This document shows, piece after piece, positions 60,418-64,000 of a stretch of 64,000 nt of DNA. Numbering within the stretch: position 1 is the first letter of the stretch; the number at the start of each line of letters is the position of its first letter. The notes under the pieces are model-generated. The model saw only the letters and a list, made by a program, of their open reading frames with translations. It was not told the DNA's origin and searched no databases. The DNA is from Burkholderiaceae bacterium (lineage in GTDB: Bacteria; Pseudomonadota; Gammaproteobacteria; Burkholderiales; Burkholderiaceae_C), in assembly GCA_016790575.1 (NCBI GenBank), contig JAEUOU010000007.1, positions 62,001-126,000 of the forward strand, given 5' to 3'. The translations under genes and the position numbers were made by a program.

Positions 60418-62925
60418 TCAGGGCGCGGCTTCGGCCTGCGCCAGAACAGCGTCCAGAGCCGTCTCCACCACCGGGCCACTGCGGACACCGCGCAGCCGGC
60501 CAGACGACAGCAGGCGCAGGCAACTGCGCCGGGTCATGGTGTGCGCGCGCCCCCCATGGCTGACAAACAGGAAAAGGCTGGCTTTCTCGCTTCGCCATTG
60601 CAACTGCGCCCGCAACCACTCGCCGCCCATCTGCAGGTCAACCCAGTCGCCGGTGCGCATCGCCGCGAGCACCTGCCCCTGGGGATCAGCGATTTCGGGG
60701 GGAGCCAGAGGATCGGACACGCCCGCCGCCGGGAGGTCAAGCGAGGCAGGCGCGGAATCCGGGGCCCCGGCATGGGCCACCGTCACCGGGGAAGGCGCCG
60801 GGGAACCGACCGAGTCGAGCGGAACGCCCGCACTGTCCGGTTCCGGGCTGAAACCGGCGACCTCGCGCTCTGCCGCCGACAGCCAGGGCGTCCCGGGGAA
60901 ACCGGGCGTTACGCGGGGCGGCACCACGGATTCCGCCGGGGCTGCGGGGGGAGGATGGGAGCCCGGTTCGCGCCGACCCCGCCGCCGGGTCAGGTCCAGC
61001 ACCGGCTTGTGCAACTCCATCAGTTGATCTAGGAAGCTGGTCCGCTCCAGGGTATCTGCACCGATCAGGTCCAGTCCTTCATTGATCTTCCCCAGCAAGG
61101 ACGGAATCATCTCGATCAACTGACCGGGCTGGCGCAGCGTGAATTCACGCTTGGCGCTCCACAGCAGGGAGGAAACCAGCACCCCATAGCCGCCCGGGTC
61201 CATCAGCCCGCGCTCGTCAATCAGGCGCGCGTGGGCCATCACCAGCGCCCAGCGCTCGTACAGGAAATCCAGCACCGGGCCGGGAACGCCCGCCAGGTCG
61301 GTGCGCTGACTCAGTTCAAAGGCGATGGAGTCGGCCAGACGCTGGCGCTCCTCGGCAAACTGCACGGCCGCCTGGGCGCGCAAGCGGCGCCGGTTTTCGG
61401 CTTCATCCTCCTCGGCCCACCCCTGCTCCAGCCCCTCCAGGCAGCGGGCAATGGGCTGAGCCGATTCGACCGGCTGCTCCGAAAGTCGGGCAATTGCCTG
61501 GGAGACCGGCAACATGAAATCGGCAAACGCGGCGCCGTATTCGTCGTTGTAACGCAGACTGCGCTGGGCAATGCGTTCCAGCATCTGCCGACCCGGATGC
61601 TGTGTGTCGGCCAGAAACTGCGGATCGGCCATCGCCAGGCGAACCAGCGAAGGCTCCAGCGCCACCATCGCCTCGCGCACCGGTGCAAGCAAGCGCTCAT
61701 CCTGCCCGACCTGATCGACCAGACGATGGACACACTCCAGTGCGGTGGCCTGGGCGACATCGCTGACCTGCTGGCGCAGGTCGGCACGGACCAGGGCGCG
61801 CTCGCGGGCATGGGCCAGTTGACCCCAACGATGGCGGTCGAGTTCATCACGTGTGCTGACCACCCGGGCGGGCCGGTTCACCGGCGGCAGTTCGCGGTAG
61901 TCCGGCACCTCCCCCGCGCGGGTATCGCCCGCCGGCTCGGTGTGGTCCAGCAGGCGCTCATATTCAGCCTGCGCCCGCTGGTGATAGTCCGGCGCGAGCC
62001 GCCCCGGAAGATGCCCGAGTGCCCCTTGCAGCAGATTGCGCACCCAGTGGCCGAACCCCTGGACCGGGTCAATCGCACGGGCGGGGTCCGTTGCGCCAGC
62101 CGATGCCGAGCCGCCCCGCGCCGCCTCGCCCCCCGCGCCATCACCGCCATGGCCCGCGGCAGCGGAAGCGCCGCCTGGCAGTCCGCCGCTGCCCTGCCGG
62201 CCGGCGTCCACTGCGCCGCTTCGACCGGCGTCGAATGGGCGCGCCGTGGCGCTGTCGTCGGCGCGGCGGGTGCGGTATCCGGGCGCTTCGACGCCCCGTT
62301 CGGACAACACCTCCGCGATGCGGGTCAGCACGGCGCCCAACTCACGCCCGAACGCGCCGCCCAGATGGCGGCTCCAGTGCGCCCGCAGGCCGGGGTCCAG
62401 CGGCTGGTCATCCAGCAGGCTCTGCAATACCGGCACAAACAGTTCAGGACGGAACGGATTGCGCTCCGGGTCGATACAGTCCAACCCCAGCGCGCCACTG
62501 ACCAGTCCGTCCAGTTCGCCGACCTGCGCATCAACCAGCGGCGCCACCTGCTGCAGCAGGCGGCGCACCGCCAAGTCTTTTTCGACCTGAAGGTGCCCGA
62601 CCAGGGTCAACTCGCCCGGAGCGCTGACGGGTGCATCGAGAGCACCGAAATCGGAACCGCCGAAGCCGGTCTTGACCGGATTGCGCAGCGTCCGCTCCAG
62701 CGCACGCCCCAGCGAATCCACATACGCCTGGCGCAACTCGTCACGCCCTTTTTGCAGGGCCAGCCAGGCCAGTGCCAATTCGTTGCGGACCGCAATCTTC
62801 TGCGCTGCGGCCTCTTCGGCGCGCAGCAGCACAATGACCCGGTCAATACAGGCCTGCAAGGCAATACCCGCCCCGGCGAGTGCTTCCTCGGAGCAGATCT
62901 GCAGGGTACGGGACGCGGCACGCAT
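60418..62925 (-). CDS. DUF1631 family protein
   Basis: An 835-residue protein of the DUF1631 family, typical of Beta- and Gammaproteobacteria. It is almost all helical (TLQICSEEALAGAGIALQAC at the start; LRQQVSDVAQATALECVHRL, LRAQAAVQFAEERQRLADSI), with Pro/Ala-rich gaps near residues 240-300 and 690-760. The C-terminal end (VDLQMGGEWLRAQLQWRSEK, SLFLFVSHGGRAHTMTRRSC) is a small PilZ-like beta domain. No enzymatic motif is visible. The PilZ-like tail may bind c-di-GMP, which fits the neighbouring degenerate GGDEF gene on the opposite strand. Start at ATG 62925. Confidence 0.85.
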   Translation of the reverse strand: MRAASRTLQICSEEALAGAGIALQACIDRVIVLLRAEEAAAQKIAVRNELALAWLALQKGRDELRQAYVDSLGRALERTLRNPVKTGFGGSDFGALDAPVSAPGELTLVGHLQVEKDLAVRRLLQQVAPLVDAQVGELDGLVSGALGLDCIDPERNPFRPELFVPVLQSLLDDQPLDPGLRAHWSRHLGGAFGRELGAVLTRIAEVLSERGVEAPGYRTRRADDSATARPFDAGRSGAVDAGRQGSGGLPGGASAAAGHGGDGAGGEAARGGSASAGATDPARAIDPVQGFGHWVRNLLQGALGHLPGRLAPDYHQRAQAEYERLLDHTEPAGDTRAGEVPDYRELPPVNRPARVVSTRDELDRHRWGQLAHARERALVRADLRQQVSDVAQATALECVHRLVDQVGQDERLLAPVREAMVALEPSLVRLAMADPQFLADTQHPGRQMLERIAQRSLRYNDEYGAAFADFMLPVSQAIARLSEQPVESAQPIARCLEGLEQGWAEEDEAENRRRLRAQAAVQFAEERQRLADSIAFELSQRTDLAGVPGPVLDFLYERWALVMAHARLIDERGLMDPGGYGVLVSSLLWSAKREFTLRQPGQLIEMIPSLLGKINEGLDLIGADTLERTSFLDQLMELHKPVLDLTRRRGRREPGSHPPPAAPAESVVPPRVTPGFPGTPWLSAAEREVAGFSPEPDSAGVPLDSVGSPAPSPVTVAHAGAPDSAPASLDLPAAGVSDPLAPPEIADPQGQVLAAMRTGDWVDLQMGGEWLRAQLQWRSEKASLFLFVSHGGRAHTMTRRSCLRLLSSGRLRGVRSGPVVETALDAVLAQAEAAP

Positions 62926-63094
62926 GACAAATGGGCAGTAACGTTTCTTGTCAGCCCGCTCTACACTTTCTGACGACTCTGACAAAAAGCGGCAAACGAC
63001 TGACAAAAATCAGTCTGCCACTACATTGCGTCGCATTTGCTTACCGGAAACACACTGAAACAGGTTTGACGGACGCTCACAGCTCCGCCGCCGA

Positions 63095-64000
63095 TCAATG
63101 TCCCGCGCGCGCCTCGGCCGCCAGCCAGGCCGCGATGTCCCGGGGGTCACCGACCCGGCGCAGCGTGTCGAAGGCCCGTGCGGCGTCCGGATAGCGCCGC
63201 TGCAACAAGAACAGCCATTGCTTGAGCCGTCCCGGGCGGTGCCGCGCTTCCACACCCACCGCCACGCGCTGCCAGTAGTCCGCCATCAGATCCAGCAAGT
63301 CGTGCCAGGACAGGCTCTCGGATAACCCGCCCGTATCGTGGGCGCGCAACGCCAGCGCCAGAGCGGGATCGGCGACCAGCCCGCGCCCCAGCATCAGGTT
63401 GTGGCAGCCGGATTCGCGACGGCAGCGCAGCGCATCGGCCACCGACCAGATTTCGCCGTTGGCGACGACGGGAAGCGCCACCGCCTCGACCACGGCGGCG
63501 ATCCGGTCCCAATAGGCCGGTGGCCGGTACCCATCAGCACGGGTGCGGGCATGCACCACCAGCTCCTGCGCGCCCGCCTCGGCGATGGCCAGTGCGCATT
63601 CCAGGGTTCGCGAGCCATCCTGAAAGCCCAGCCGCATCTTGGCCGATACCGGTACCGAGGGCGGCACCGCGCGGCGCACCGCCGCGACAATGCGGCCGAC
63701 CAGTTCCGGTTCGTCGAGCAGAATGGCGCCGCCGCGATGATGGTTCACCGTCCGCGCCGGGCAACCGAAGTTCAGATCGATCCCCTCGGGCGCCAACCCG
63801 GCCAGGCGGGCAGCGTTGTCCGCCAGGCAGGCCGGATCCGATCCCAGCAACTGTGGCCGCACCGGAACACCGGCCCCCGTGCGTGAGCCGGAGCGCAATT
63901 CCGGCACGATGCGCAGAAATACCCGTTCGGGCAACAGCTGATCAGTGATCCGGATGAACTCCGACACACAGCGATCCACACCCCCCACCCGGGTCAGCAC
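63095..64000 (-). CDS. tRNA-dihydrouridine synthase, DusC-like; 5' end outside window
   Basis: The visible 301 codons reach the right edge, where the reading frame is still open; the usual first 15-20 residues lie beyond it. FMN/TIM-barrel synthase reducing uridine to dihydrouridine in tRNA. The catalytic Cys is in IDLNFGCPARTVNHHRGGA, with KMRLGFQD and VVANGEIWSVADALRCRRES for phosphate binding. The long C-terminal part (LLDLMADYWQRVAVGVEARH) fits the DusC branch (U16 site). The subfamily is judged by eye. Confidence 0.88.
   Translation of the reverse strand: MLTRVGGVDRCVSEFIRITDQLLPERVFLRIVPELRSGSRTGAGVPVRPQLLGSDPACLADNAARLAGLAPEGIDLNFGCPARTVNHHRGGAILLDEPELVGRIVAAVRRAVPPSVPVSAKMRLGFQDGSRTLECALAIAEAGAQELVVHARTRADGYRPPAYWDRIAAVVEAVALPVVANGEIWSVADALRCRRESGCHNLMLGRGLVADPALALALRAHDTGGLSESLSWHDLLDLMADYWQRVAVGVEARHRPGRLKQWLFLLQRRYPDAARAFDTLRRVGDPRDIAAWLAAEARAGH

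Noticed and set aside
1-64000. CRISPR arrays, tRNA or rRNA genes, transposases, integrases
   Set aside because: None seen: no regularly spaced repeats, no cloverleaf or ribosomal signatures, no transposase or integrase motifs.

Overview
This 64 kb window is high-GC chromosomal DNA of a betaproteobacterium, most likely Burkholderiales and Comamonadaceae-like. The pointers are dense genes with many 4-bp ATGA overlaps, families common in that group (DUF1631, DUF2322, a LiuR-type MerR regulator beside acyl-CoA carboxylase genes, LivK-type binding proteins), and a short dispersed repeat found about ten times. This placement is inference. I saw no rRNA, tRNA, CRISPR array, transposase or integrase.

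Layout. 1-6.3 kb: a minus-strand branched acyl-CoA catabolic operon (biotin carboxylase subunit, enoyl-CoA hydratase, acyl-CoA dehydrogenase, carboxyltransferase subunit). Its order and carboxyltransferase motif fit the acyclic-terpene (atuCDEF) set better than leucine degradation. It is divergent from an SCP2 protein and a MerR regulator, with a 14-bp palindrome between. 6.4-10.7 kb: mutS, an Anbu proteasome-like protease and an alpha/beta hydrolase. 10.7-16.5 kb: a lipoprotein, uppP and a MacAB-type efflux operon whose adaptor carries an unusual insert. 16.7-23.4 kb: small membrane proteins, a secreted hydrolase, then a LytS-type kinase, a carotenoid/retinol-type oxidoreductase and a LytTR regulator in one run, followed by a LivK-like lipoprotein. 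23.4-26.3 kb: two small envelope proteins and glnS.

26.3-35.4 kb is the accessory region, lying directly downstream of glnS. It holds a zeta-toxin-like kinase with a small partner, two small proteins, a second diverged copy of the glnS 3' end, and a strikingly AT-rich island of about 2.7 kb encoding one 700-residue protein that joins a P-loop ATPase to a PD-(D/E)XK-type nuclease. After it come a MNT antitoxin with a gutted HEPN toxin, helicase remnants, a Fic protein with an ordered operator array, a NERD-domain helicase and a GIY-YIG-like protein. The ATPase-nuclease island is the best candidate for an undescribed (probably anti-mobile-element) system.

35.4-64 kb is mostly ordinary chromosome: methyltransferases, LysR, M14 peptidase, radical SAM, psuG, DUF938, CBS, a split YeeE transporter with a rhodanese, SRAP, a catalase-like protein, a secreted hydrolase with its partner, a YlqF-type GTPase, ferredoxin, CMD proteins, a GDSL esterase, SDR, Nudix, acyl-CoA synthetase, a degenerate GGDEF protein, DUF1631 and a dihydrouridine synthase cut by the window edge. 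Repeat-rich spacers lie at 30.6-31.8 and 53.3-53.9 kb.
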